From Rhizobiaceae bacterium (lineage in GTDB: Bacteria; Pseudomonadota; Alphaproteobacteria; Rhizobiales; Rhizobiaceae), in assembly GCA_013214695.1 (NCBI GenBank), contig JABSRX010000083.1:1-36968 (forward strand): a stretch of 36,968 nucleotides of DNA, in the 5' to 3' direction. The position numbers and the translations under genes are program-made. Below the pieces are notes generated by a model. The model saw only the letters and a list, made by a program, of their open reading frames with translations, was not told where the DNA came from and did not search any database. The number at the start of each line of letters is the position of its first letter. Position 1 is the first letter of the stretch. Positions 11,808 through 20,971 of the stretch are shown here, in pieces.

Positions 11808-12833
11808 ATGACCAAAGTCTTGGTGACCGGGGCGACGGGGTACATCGCAAAACACATCGTGCTGCAACTGCTGCAGGCCGGCTACCAGGTCTGCGGATCC
11901 GTGCGTTCCCTTGCCCGTGTTCAAGAGGTTATGGATGCGGTTCGCCCGCATCTGGAACCGACATTTGAACTTGATCAGCATCTCAGTTTTGTCGAACTCG
12001 ATCTCACCGTCGACGCGGGGTGGGATGACGCCATGCGCGGCATCGATGTGCTGCTGCACACGGCTTCCCCCTTCCCAATGTCACCGCCCAAACAGGAAGA
12101 CGATTTGATTCGACCCGCCGTGGACGGCACGTTGCGGGCGTTGAAGGCGGCCCAATCAGCAGGCATCCGGCGGGTTGTGCTGACGTCCTCGACGGCATCC
12201 GTCATTTACCGCGCTTTGCCACCGCAAGGGGAGATGTTTGACGAAAGTCATTGGACGGATGTCGACTACCCAACCTGCTCCCCCTACGCCAAGTCGAAGA
12301 CGCTGGCGGAACAGGCGGCCTGGGACTTTTTCGACAAACACGCTCCGGAAATGCAATTGACCACCATTAATCCGGGCTTTGTGCTGGGCCCGCCGCTGGA
12401 CGATAATTTCGGCACCTCGATGAAAACCATCAAGCGGCTTCTGTCAGGCAAAGACCCAGCCCTGCCGCAGGTTGGATTTGCCAGTGTCGACGTTGCCGAT
12501 GTTGCCGCCGCCCATGTTGGCGCCATCGACAATCTGGAAACCCATGGATGCCGGATCCTGGTGGTTGAGCGCTTCATGTGGTTTGCCGATATAGCGCACG
12601 CCATTGGCAACGCGTTTCCTGATCGAAAGATTGTCACACGCCTGGCGCCCAACTGGCTGATCCGGTTTCTGGGTTTGTTTGATCAGCAGATCCGCACCAT
12701 TGCGCCATTATTGGGGCAAAAATTCGGGGTTTCCAACGGCCGCGCCAAGGACCTGCTGGCCCTCAATTTCAAGGATACCCGCAACAGTGTCGTGGAATCG
12801 GCACGCTATCTCATCGACCGCAAATTGGTGTGA
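11808..12833 (+). CDS. NAD(P)-dependent epimerase/dihydroflavonol-reductase-like extended SDR
   Basis: VLVTGATGYIAKHIVLQLLQAGY nucleotide-binding motif, YAKSKTLAEQAAW active-site motif. Confidence 0.9.
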   Translation: MTKVLVTGATGYIAKHIVLQLLQAGYQVCGSVRSLARVQEVMDAVRPHLEPTFELDQHLSFVELDLTVDAGWDDAMRGIDVLLHTASPFPMSPPKQEDDLIRPAVDGTLRALKAAQSAGIRRVVLTSSTASVIYRALPPQGEMFDESHWTDVDYPTCSPYAKSKTLAEQAAWDFFDKHAPEMQLTTINPGFVLGPPLDDNFGTSMKTIKRLLSGKDPALPQVGFASVDVADVAAAHVGAIDNLETHGCRILVVERFMWFADIAHAIGNAFPDRKIVTRLAPNWLIRFLGLFDQQIRTIAPLLGQKFGVSNGRAKDLLALNFKDTRNSVVESARYLIDRKLV

Positions 12834-12963
12834 CCATTGATCCCATCTTCTGCTCGATTAGGACGTGATAAGGCGTATTTCTTAGCATAAGGTACCCTTT
12901 TATTAGCTGGGTGCTTTGAGTAAGGTGGCAGGCGAACAGAACGGAGCCCTCTGTCGAGACAAT

Positions 12964-13374
12964 ATGACCGAAACCACATCCTCAACGGGCGCTGCAAAGC
13001 CGCGGCCGCTTTCGCCACATCTATCAGTTTATAAAATGATCCCTACCATGGCGATGTCGATCATTCATCGCATCACCGGATCAGCCCTGTATTTTGGAAC
13101 CATCCTTGTCGCCTGGTGGCTGATCGCCGCTGCCACGGGTGAGGCAGCGTACGAAACCGTCAACTGGTTTTTCGGCACCCTCATCGGTCGTCTGATCTTG
13201 TTTGGCTATACCTGGGCGCTGATGCACCACCTGCTGGGCGGATTGAAGCATCTGATGCAGGACACCGGCGCAGGTCTTGAAAAACACTTCACCACACGCA
13301 TGGCGATTGTCCAGCCATTCGTCTCCATTGCCTTGACGATCCTGATTTGGGTCATCGGCTACGCAGTACGATAG
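12964..13374 (+). CDS. sdhC: Succinate dehydrogenase cytochrome b556 subunit
   Basis: [38 protein letters not shown] motifs; ATG at 12964 preferred over the TTG ORF start at 12916. Confidence 0.95.
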   Translation: MTETTSSTGAAKPRPLSPHLSVYKMIPTMAMSIIHRITGSALYFGTILVAWWLIAAATGEAAYETVNWFFGTLIGRLILFGYTWALMHHLLGGLKHLMQDTGAGLEKHFTTRMAIVQPFVSIALTILIWVIGYAVR

Positions 13375-13385
13375 GGAGACAGAAC

Positions 13386-13775
13386 ATGGCACCTCAAAAC
13401 GATATGCGCACCCCCCTGTCACGTGTTCGCGGACTTGGCTCCGCCCGTGAAGGCACTCAACACTTCTGGCACCAGCGGCTGACGGCGATTGCCAACATTC
13501 CGCTGATCGGCTTCTTCATTTACGTGGTGGTCAGCCTCAACGGCGCCTCCCATGCAGAAGTTGTTGCCTGCCTTTCAAAGCCCTGGGTTGCCGTGATCAT
13601 GCTGCTGGTAATGGGATCGGGCATCTACCATATGAAATTGGGCATGCAGGTGGTCATCGAAGACTACGTTCATGGCGGCATGGGCAAGGCCCTGCTGATC
13701 GCCAACACATTCTTTGCAATCATCATGGCAGCCGCCTGTGGATTTGCGATTTTGAAACTCGGCTTTGGAGGCTGA
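13386..13775 (+). CDS. sdhD: Succinate dehydrogenase membrane anchor subunit
   Basis: [40 protein letters not shown]; located between sdhC and sdhA. Confidence 0.95.
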   Translation: MAPQNDMRTPLSRVRGLGSAREGTQHFWHQRLTAIANIPLIGFFIYVVVSLNGASHAEVVACLSKPWVAVIMLLVMGSGIYHMKLGMQVVIEDYVHGGMGKALLIANTFFAIIMAAACGFAILKLGFGG

Positions 13776-13782
13776 CACGGCA

Positions 13783-15606
13783 ATGGCTAAGGCAACTGAA
13801 AACAAGAAGGCCACTCAGGGCACCTACGAATTCATCGATCATACGATTGACGTCTGCGTGGTCGGTGCTGGTGGCGCCGGTTTGCGCGCAACACTGGGCG
13901 CAGCTCAAGCAGGCCTGAAAACGGCATGTATCACCAAGGTTTTCCCAACCCGCTCACACACTGTTGCAGCGCAGGGTGGGGTTGCTGCCTCGCTGGGCAA
14001 TATGGGCAAGGACAACTGGCAGTGGCACATGTATGACACCGTCAAGGGTTCCGACTGGCTCGGTGACCAGGACGCGATCGAGTATTTGTGCCGTGAAGCG
14101 CCGAAAGCCGTTTACGAACTGGACCATTTTGGCGTGCCGTTTTCGCGCACCGAAGAAGGCAAGATCTACCAGCGCCCATTTGGCGGCATGACAACCGAGT
14201 TTGGCGAGGGCCCGCCAGCCCAGCGCACCTGCGCCGCAGCTGACCGTACCGGCCACGCCATGCTGCACACCCTGTATGGTCAGAGCCTAAAATACGATGC
14301 CGAGTTCTACATTGAATACTTCGCCATTGATCTGATCATGGAAGACGGCGCTTGCCGCGGCGTGGTCGCCATGGACCTGGCGACAGGTGACATTCACCGC
14401 TTCCGCGCTCACAAGACCATTCTGGCCACCGGCGGTTACGGCCGGGCCTACTTCTCCTGCACATCAGCCCATACCTGCACCGGCGACGGCAATGCCATGG
14501 TATTGCGGGCCGGCCTGCCGTTGCAGGATATGGAGTTCATCCAGTTTCACCCCACCGGCATTTACGGTGCGGGCTGCCTGATTACCGAAGGCTCCCGTGG
14601 TGAAGGCGGTTATCTGGTCAATTCCGAAGGCGAGCGCTTCATGGAGCGCTATGCACCGTCGGTGAAAGACCTTGCGCCGCGCGACATGGTTTCGCGCTCG
14701 ATGACCATGGAAATTCGCGAAGGGCGTGGCGTAGGTCCGAAGAAAGACCACATCTTCCTCCACCTGGATCACCTCGACCCGGAACTGCTGGCCGAACGCC
14801 TGCCGGGCATTTCTGAATCGGCGAAAATCTTTGCCGGCGTCGACGTGACACGCGACCCGATCCCGGTCATTCCAACCGTTCACTACAATATGGGTGGTAT
14901 CCCGACCAATTATCACGGCGAAGTGCTGAACAAGGTCGATGGCGATCCGGATCAGGTTGTGCCAGGTCTGATGGCCGTCGGTGAGGCTGCCTGTGTTTCC
15001 GTGCATGGTGCCAACCGGCTTGGTTCCAACTCGCTGATCGACCTCGTGGTCTTCGGCCGCGCCGCTGGTCTGCGCTGTCAGGAAACCGTTCAGTCGGGTC
15101 AGAGTCATGCTCCCCTGCCTGCCGACGCGGGTGAGATGGCGATTTCACGTCTCGATCACTTCCGTTACGCCAAGGGCAGCACGCCAACCGCACAGCTGCG
15201 CGATGCGATGCAGGAAACCATGCAAACCAATTGTGCCGTGTTCCGCACCAATGAGATCCTCGAAGAGGGTCAGAAAAAGATCGCTGATGTGTGGTCCAGC
15301 TCGGACGACATTTCCGTTGAGGATCGCGGGCTGATCTGGAACACCGATCTGGTGGAAACGCTGGAGTTCGACAATCTGATTTCACAGGCCGTTGTGACTG
15401 TTGAATCAGCCGCCAACCGTAAGGAATCCCGCGGCGCCCACGCTCATGAGGATTACCCAGATCGCGACGACAAGAACTGGATGCATCACACACTTGCCTA
15501 TGCTGATGACGACAATCGCAAGGTGACCCTGGATACCCGTCCGGTGCACACTTACACGATGAGCAACGAAGTCAGCTACATCAAGCCGAAAGCGCGCGTG
15601 TACTAG
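13783..15606 (+). CDS. sdhA: Succinate dehydrogenase flavoprotein subunit
   Basis: [58 protein letters not shown] motifs; MAKATENKK start at 13783. Confidence 0.97.
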   Translation: MAKATENKKATQGTYEFIDHTIDVCVVGAGGAGLRATLGAAQAGLKTACITKVFPTRSHTVAAQGGVAASLGNMGKDNWQWHMYDTVKGSDWLGDQDAIEYLCREAPKAVYELDHFGVPFSRTEEGKIYQRPFGGMTTEFGEGPPAQRTCAAADRTGHAMLHTLYGQSLKYDAEFYIEYFAIDLIMEDGACRGVVAMDLATGDIHRFRAHKTILATGGYGRAYFSCTSAHTCTGDGNAMVLRAGLPLQDMEFIQFHPTGIYGAGCLITEGSRGEGGYLVNSEGERFMERYAPSVKDLAPRDMVSRSMTMEIREGRGVGPKKDHIFLHLDHLDPELLAERLPGISESAKIFAGVDVTRDPIPVIPTVHYNMGGIPTNYHGEVLNKVDGDPDQVVPGLMAVGEAACVSVHGANRLGSNSLIDLVVFGRAAGLRCQETVQSGQSHAPLPADAGEMAISRLDHFRYAKGSTPTAQLRDAMQETMQTNCAVFRTNEILEEGQKKIADVWSSSDDISVEDRGLIWNTDLVETLEFDNLISQAVVTVESAANRKESRGAHAHEDYPDRDDKNWMHHTLAYADDDNRKVTLDTRPVHTYTMSNEVSYIKPKARVY

Positions 15607-16187
15607 GCAAGCAAATCTTCAAGGATCATACGGACATCGACCGGCTTCTTGCCGGTCGGGTCGACCTGGTAGCTCGGTTTTTCAACCGGAAATTCCAGCA
15701 CTGTGCCGTCGCTTGACCAGATCCCGTCGAAAAACAGGTCCCTCTCACGTTCCCGGCGCGGAATGATCTGCGGAGGCTTCCGCCAGTTCATGAACGAGTC
15801 CCGCGCTGCCTCGGTCTCACCGCGTTTCCATTCCTCAACCCACGTCGCTGTCGCGATGGCGCCCGTATTGTAATGAAACGATAACGCTGCGCCGAACTGG
15901 TGTTCGGTCAGGTCCTGATCCCCAAAACATGCCAGCACAGCCGGCGCATAGGTTTCGCGCAGCAGGCGCAGGTACATTTCAAGACACCAACGCAACGTCT
16001 GAGGCCGGTCGACATAGCGCGGGCAGACCGCGTGGCCTGATGCTTCGGTGACCCCCACACCCCAGGTCCAGACCCCGACAACATCGCGATAGGCCTCGCG
16101 CACAATCGCCTCATGGGACAGCAATTCCAGTGCCACTCGTGCCGTCAACAGTCTCAAAAACAGTCTCCGATTTCGCCCAACAACCAC
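15603..16187 (-). CDS. Phage-type lysozyme / endolysin-like glycoside hydrolase (GH24-like)
   Basis: [23 protein letters not shown] shows E-X8-D-X5-T, the T4-lysozyme-type triad spacing; [21 protein letters not shown] and [13 protein letters not shown] match C-lobe motifs. Start codon uncertain. Confidence 0.85.
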   Translation of the reverse strand: MVVGRNRRLFLRLLTARVALELLSHEAIVREAYRDVVGVWTWGVGVTEASGHAVCPRYVDRPQTLRWCLEMYLRLLRETYAPAVLACFGDQDLTEHQFGAALSFHYNTGAIATATWVEEWKRGETEAARDSFMNWRKPPQIIPRRERERDLFFDGIWSSDGTVLEFPVEKPSYQVDPTGKKPVDVRMILEDLLA

Positions 16188-16304
16188 AAATTGTCGCGGT
16201 TACCACAAAAAACTCCCTACAACCTTCAGCCAACTTGCCAAGAGCGGTCTGTATTGGCATGAACATAGCCAACCAACAGGTTCAAACAACAGGTTATCGC
16301 CGGA

Positions 16305-17090
16305 ATGGTCGAACTTACTCTGCCCAAAAACTCCCGCATCGAAGACGGAAAGGTCTGGACGAAAATCGCGTCAGACGAAAAGGCAGCCTCTCGTGAATTC
16401 AAGATTTACCGCTGGTCTCCCGATGACGACGGCAACCCGCGGGTCGATACCTACACAGTGAACACCGACGATTGTGGCCCGATGATCCTCGACGCGTTGA
16501 TCTGGATTAAGGCCAATGTCGACCCGACGCTGACTTTCCGCCGTTCCTGCCGCGAGGGCATTTGTGGCTCATGCGCCATGAACATTGACGGCACGAACAC
16601 CCTGGCTTGCACCAAGGGCATGGACGAGGTTCAGGGCATCATCAAGATCTATCCTTTGCCCCACATGCCGGTGGTCAAAGACCTGGTGCCGGATCTGACG
16701 AATTTTTACGCACAGCACCGTTCGATCGAACCTTATCTGAAAACGGTCACTCCAAAGCCTGAGAAAGAATGGCAGCAGAGTCCGGAAGATCGTGAAAAGC
16801 TCGACGGTCTGTACGAATGCATTCTGTGCGCCTGCTGCTCGACATCCTGCCCCTCCTATTGGTGGAACGGCGATCGCTATCTTGGTCCGGCAACTCTGTT
16901 GCAGGCCTATCGCTGGCTGATCGATTCCCGCGACGAGGCAACCGGAGAGCGGCTGGACAATCTGGAAGATCCTTTCAGACTGTACCGCTGCCACACCATC
17001 ATGAACTGCGCCCAGGCCTGCCCGAAGGGTCTCAATCCTGCCAAGGCGATCGCAGAAATCAAAAAGATGATGGTGGAGCGGCGCGTCTAG
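16305..17090 (+). CDS. sdhB: Succinate dehydrogenase iron-sulfur subunit
   Basis: [53 protein letters not shown] cluster motifs. Confidence 0.97.
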   Translation: MVELTLPKNSRIEDGKVWTKIASDEKAASREFKIYRWSPDDDGNPRVDTYTVNTDDCGPMILDALIWIKANVDPTLTFRRSCREGICGSCAMNIDGTNTLACTKGMDEVQGIIKIYPLPHMPVVKDLVPDLTNFYAQHRSIEPYLKTVTPKPEKEWQQSPEDREKLDGLYECILCACCSTSCPSYWWNGDRYLGPATLLQAYRWLIDSRDEATGERLDNLEDPFRLYRCHTIMNCAQACPKGLNPAKAIAEIKKMMVERRV

Positions 17091-17195
17091 CACTGCCTGC
17101 GAAAGCCTGTTGTCAAATCGGCCTTTGGCTTTACCAGCCAAGGTGGGATGATTTAGCCTTGATCCATCGATATTCTTCGCGGAACAGGTGAAACC

Positions 17196-17453
17196 ATGGG
17201 CATTACAAGTCTGATCATTTTTCTTTTCGTTGGTGCTGTGGCCGGCTGGCTTGCTGGTCAGTTGATGAAAGGCGCTGGCTTCGGGCTGATCGGCAACATG
17301 GTTGTGGGTGTCATCGGCGCATTTGTTGCCGGATTTGTTCTACCAATCATCGGCATTTCCATCGGCGGTGGCATATTGGGCTCGATCCTGCATGCGACAA
17401 TCGGCGCCGTCATCCTCCTCTTTGTGATCTCTTTGGTGAAGAAGGGCCGTTGA
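17196..17453 (+). CDS. GlsB/YeaQ/YmgE family stress-response membrane protein
   Basis: 85 aa, GAVAGWLAGQLMKGAGFGLIGNMVVGVIGAFVAGFVL glycine-rich TM pattern. Confidence 0.9.
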   Translation: MGITSLIIFLFVGAVAGWLAGQLMKGAGFGLIGNMVVGVIGAFVAGFVLPIIGISIGGGILGSILHATIGAVILLFVISLVKKGR

Positions 17454-17523
17454 ATCCAGCAGCCACGGATGCAAGACTGCGGCCTTATTCGAAATCCGCT
17501 GCCAGGAAGGGCCCGCATTCAAA

Positions 17524-18006
17524 ATGTTGGATCAACTGAAATCGCTGTTTGGGCTGGACGATGATCAAGCTGCAGCGCCGCGCCCTGCGATGGACAAGAA
17601 TCTCGCCGCTGCCGCGCTGATGGTCCACGTGATTGCCGCAGACGGCGAAATCACACCCGAGGAAGAACACAGACTGGAACAGATCCTGCGCGATCACTAC
17701 TCGGTCACCGAGGCCGAAGCCTTGGCCCTGTCCAACGCCGCCAAACTAGCCCAAAGCGACGCGGTCGACATGTACCGCTTCACCAGCATTTTGAAGGCCG
17801 AAATGGAGGAGCATGAGCGCCTCGCCCTGATCGAAGATCTTTGGGAGATGGTCTATGCCGACGGCGAAATCCACGAATTTGAGGACAATGTTGTCTGGCG
17901 GGTTGCCGAATTGATCGGCATTCAATCCCGTGAACGCATGGTTCTGAAACAGCGGGTTCTCAACCGGCGCGGTGCAGGTACCTCTGAAAACGGGGATGCT
18001 TCTTGA
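17524..18006 (+). CDS. TerB-family protein
   Basis: LAAAALMVHVIAADGEITPEEEHRLEQIL and LWEMVYADGEIHEFEDNVVWRVAELIGI, the duplicated DGEI pattern of TerB domains. Confidence 0.85.
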   Translation: MLDQLKSLFGLDDDQAAAPRPAMDKNLAAAALMVHVIAADGEITPEEEHRLEQILRDHYSVTEAEALALSNAAKLAQSDAVDMYRFTSILKAEMEEHERLALIEDLWEMVYADGEIHEFEDNVVWRVAELIGIQSRERMVLKQRVLNRRGAGTSENGDAS

Positions 18007-18767
18007 CTTCCCGAATCACCAGACCCCGCATTCTGATCATCCTGCACCAGGAAACCTCGACACCTGGCCGCTTGGGTAGACGGTTGATTGAGCGCGGTTT
18101 TGATCTGGACATTCGCCGCCCTCCGCTGGGTGATCAACTACCGGAAAGTCTCGACGAGCACGCAGGAGCGATCATGTTTGGCGGCCCGATGAGCGCCAAC
18201 GACACGGACGAATTTGTCAAACGGGAAACCGACTGGCTGGCGGTTCCATTGAAAGAAAACCGGCCGTTTTTTGGCATTTGCCTGGGCGCACAGAAGCTCG
18301 TTCGGCACCTCGGTGGCAAGGTCGAGGCCCATCCAGAAGGCCAGGTGGAAGTAGGATATTACCCGCTGCATGCAACACCAGAAGGCGCCGCCCTGCTCGA
18401 ATGGCCCTCGATGATCTACCAATGGCATCGTGAAGGGTTTGATTTGCCCGATGGCGCTGTTCATCTGGCCTATGGGGACACCTATCCCAACCAGGCCTTT
18501 CGCTATGGCGACCGCACATATGCAGTGCAATTTCATTCCGAATTGACCCTGGCCATGATGTGCAAATGGTCGGTCAAAGGGGCCCACCGTATGGAGCTGC
18601 CCGGCGCCCAGCAGCGCAAGCAACATCTCGATGGCAGATTGATCTACGACGAGCCGGTTCAGCGCTGGCTGGATCAGTTTCTCGATCTGTGGATCGGCCG
18701 GGCCGATGATCTGGCAGAAGGCCGCCCAGCGCCACCCATCAGTGTTGAGCGGAAAATGTCCGCTTAG
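18003..18767 (+). CDS. Class I glutamine amidotransferase (GMP-synthase-like)
   Basis: FFGICLGAQKL nucleophile elbow, YAVQFHSELT His/Glu; TTG start overlaps the upstream TGA. Confidence 0.88.
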   Translation: MTSRITRPRILIILHQETSTPGRLGRRLIERGFDLDIRRPPLGDQLPESLDEHAGAIMFGGPMSANDTDEFVKRETDWLAVPLKENRPFFGICLGAQKLVRHLGGKVEAHPEGQVEVGYYPLHATPEGAALLEWPSMIYQWHREGFDLPDGAVHLAYGDTYPNQAFRYGDRTYAVQFHSELTLAMMCKWSVKGAHRMELPGAQQRKQHLDGRLIYDEPVQRWLDQFLDLWIGRADDLAEGRPAPPISVERKMSA

Positions 18768-19762
18768 ACCTGCTTTTTCAGCGTGCCGCGCTCGACCACA
18801 TCACAAAAGAACAATCGGTATTCCGGCGCCCTGTCGGGTTCGTCCATCATCGCGAGAACCAACTCGATTGATGCCTGAATGATCTGTTTGATCGGCTGGC
18901 GGATGGTTGTCAGATTGACGTTTTGCCAGCCGGCCATCTCCATGTCGTTGAGACCGATGATGCCGATGTCGTTGGGCACATTCAGCCCGGCCTGTTGAAT
19001 CGCTGCCATGGCACCGATCGACAAAACATCGTCACCGCAGAAATAGGCTTCGCAAACCTCCATTTGCAGCAGACCTTGCATTTCGTTGAAGCCCGCTTCG
19101 AAGGAATAGGCATCCGCAAAGGAGTGGCTGCTTTTGACGTTTGGATGGGCCTTCAAAACTTCCGAAAAACCGGCAAAGCGGTCCTGGGTCGACGTTGCCG
19201 ACTTCGGCCCACCCAAAAAGCCAATATTGGTGTAGCCCCTTGAAATCAGTTCCTCAGCCGCCATACGGCCACAGGCAACGTTATCGATGCCGACCAAATG
19301 CACTTTTGGCGCCTGGGAAAACCGCCCAAACGAATGCACCACCGGCATGCCAGCATCGCGAAACGCTTCGGCAAATTCAGGTGCCAGGGTCGACGATGCA
19401 ACGATGACCCCGTCGACGCTGTATTGCTGCATCATCTGGACAGACTTCTTTGGGTCCGTCTCATCAGACAGATTGACCAGAAGCGGTCTTAGATCGCGTT
19501 CCTGCAGACCCCGCGTAAAGAGATCAAAGACTTCAAGGAAGATCGGATTGTGGAAGTTGTTCGATACCAGGCCAATCATCTTGGTGCGGCGCGTCGTCAG
19601 ACTGCGGGCCAAGACGTTGGGGCTGTAACCCAGTTGCCGGGCGGCATTGTCCACACGTTGCCGCATCTTGGCAGAAACCGAGGCGCCCGGTGTGAAGGCG
19701 CGCGAAACGGCAGACGTCGAGACGCCTGCCAATTCAGCTACATCCTTCAGTGTCGCCGCCAT
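18764..19762 (-). CDS. LacI-family transcriptional regulator
   Basis: MAATLKDVAELAGVSTSAVSRAFTPGASVSAKMRQRVDNAARQLGYSPNVLARSL HTH; the supplied 413-aa ORF is N-terminally over-extended. Confidence 0.93.
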   Translation of the reverse strand: MAATLKDVAELAGVSTSAVSRAFTPGASVSAKMRQRVDNAARQLGYSPNVLARSLTTRRTKMIGLVSNNFHNPIFLEVFDLFTRGLQERDLRPLLVNLSDETDPKKSVQMMQQYSVDGVIVASSTLAPEFAEAFRDAGMPVVHSFGRFSQAPKVHLVGIDNVACGRMAAEELISRGYTNIGFLGGPKSATSTQDRFAGFSEVLKAHPNVKSSHSFADAYSFEAGFNEMQGLLQMEVCEAYFCGDDVLSIGAMAAIQQAGLNVPNDIGIIGLNDMEMAGWQNVNLTTIRQPIKQIIQASIELVLAMMDEPDRAPEYRLFFCDVVERGTLKKQV

Positions 19763-20087
19763 AATCTGCCCATTCGCTGTTTGGCATTCCTGTTTCCAGC
19801 GATTCAACATCCTTGTTGGTTCAGAAGCAAGTCGTGAAGCTTGAAAGCTGCCCAGCAGCGCAAGGCGTTCACATGCCGGGGGGGGTGCATGTTTACAATC
19901 CAGCATTCCTCCCGATCGAAATTCACCTTGTCGCGAAGTTTTTGCGCCATGGGGCCGATTTTCTCGACGGCCAGACTGTCTTTTTGGCTGGATGACCCAT
20001 AACATGCCCCGACACTGACCATGTTCTGTTGCCGGAATTCAGCCCTCAAAGGCTCGAATCAAAGACTGGGCCCAACGGAGAACCAAT

Positions 20088-20951
20088 TTGTTCAACCCGA
20101 CCTCGATCGTTGCTTCCGCTTTTGGCGATCAGCTGGCCAAGACGTATCTGGAATATTTCTCCGGTCGCAACCCGGAATATGCCGCCTATTTGAGCGGTGC
20201 CGCGCGTTTGGTTTTGGAGCGATTGGGCAATTCAGACGCGCTTTATCACAATGCAGAACACACCATGATGGTCACCCTCGTGGGTCAGCAGATCATGCGT
20301 GGGCGATTGATCACGGAAACGCTTAGGCCGGAAGACTGGGTTCACTACACCGTGGCTCTGCTGGTGCACGACATCGGCTATGCACGCGGTATCTGCAAAG
20401 GCGACACGCCGACTTCGGTGGTGATCAATGCCAACGGCGACACGGTGACACCACCCCGCGGATCGTCCGACGCCTTCCTATCTCCCTATCATATTGACCG
20501 TGGCATGATTTATGCCCGTCAGCGGTTCTCCGAGTCTCAATTGATTGACGAGGAGCGCATCGCAGAAGCGATCGACTTCACCCGCTTCCCGATACCCGAC
20601 GATCCCTATTATGCCGAAACGCAGTCGGAAAAGGCCCTGGTTCGTGCAGCTGATTTGATCGGACAGTTGGCGGACCCGTTCTACCACCGCAAGATCAACG
20701 GCCTGTTTCACGAGTTCCAGGAAACCGGCACGGCGAAGCGGCTCGGCTATACTTCCCCGATGGACTTGGTAGAGCAGTTTCCCAATTTCTTCTGGTCACA
20801 AGTCCAGCCGCTGATCGGACCGGCTTTGAGCTATCTGGAACAGACCATGGAAGGCAAACAGTGGGTGGCCAATCTGTACAATCACGTCTTCCAGATTGAG
20901 CACCGCAATGTCGGTCTTGGGCCGTTTGCCGGCCCTAAAGAAGACGAATAG
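20088..20951 (+). CDS. HD-domain metal-dependent phosphohydrolase with YHNxEH motif
   Basis: LYHNAEHTMMVTLVG...VALLVHDIGYARGI; GGAG upstream of a TTG start. Confidence 0.82.
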   Translation: MFNPTSIVASAFGDQLAKTYLEYFSGRNPEYAAYLSGAARLVLERLGNSDALYHNAEHTMMVTLVGQQIMRGRLITETLRPEDWVHYTVALLVHDIGYARGICKGDTPTSVVINANGDTVTPPRGSSDAFLSPYHIDRGMIYARQRFSESQLIDEERIAEAIDFTRFPIPDDPYYAETQSEKALVRAADLIGQLADPFYHRKINGLFHEFQETGTAKRLGYTSPMDLVEQFPNFFWSQVQPLIGPALSYLEQTMEGKQWVANLYNHVFQIEHRNVGLGPFAGPKEDE

Positions 20952-20971
20952 CTGAAAGCCAGATTCGACCT

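Noticed and set aside
14464-15108. 214-aa minus-strand ORF inside sdhA
   Set aside because: Shadow ORF of conserved sdhA.
17118-17146. Hairpin CCTTTGGCT-TTACC-AGCCAAGG after sdhB as terminator
   Set aside because: Stem has a bulge and no following U-tract; evidence too weak.
19763-20005. N-terminal extension of the LacI ORF, including a G8 homopolymer
   Set aside because: Non-conserved composition; the HTH begins immediately after MAATLKDVAELAG. The G8 tract is upstream of the likely start, so phase variation of the protein is not supported.
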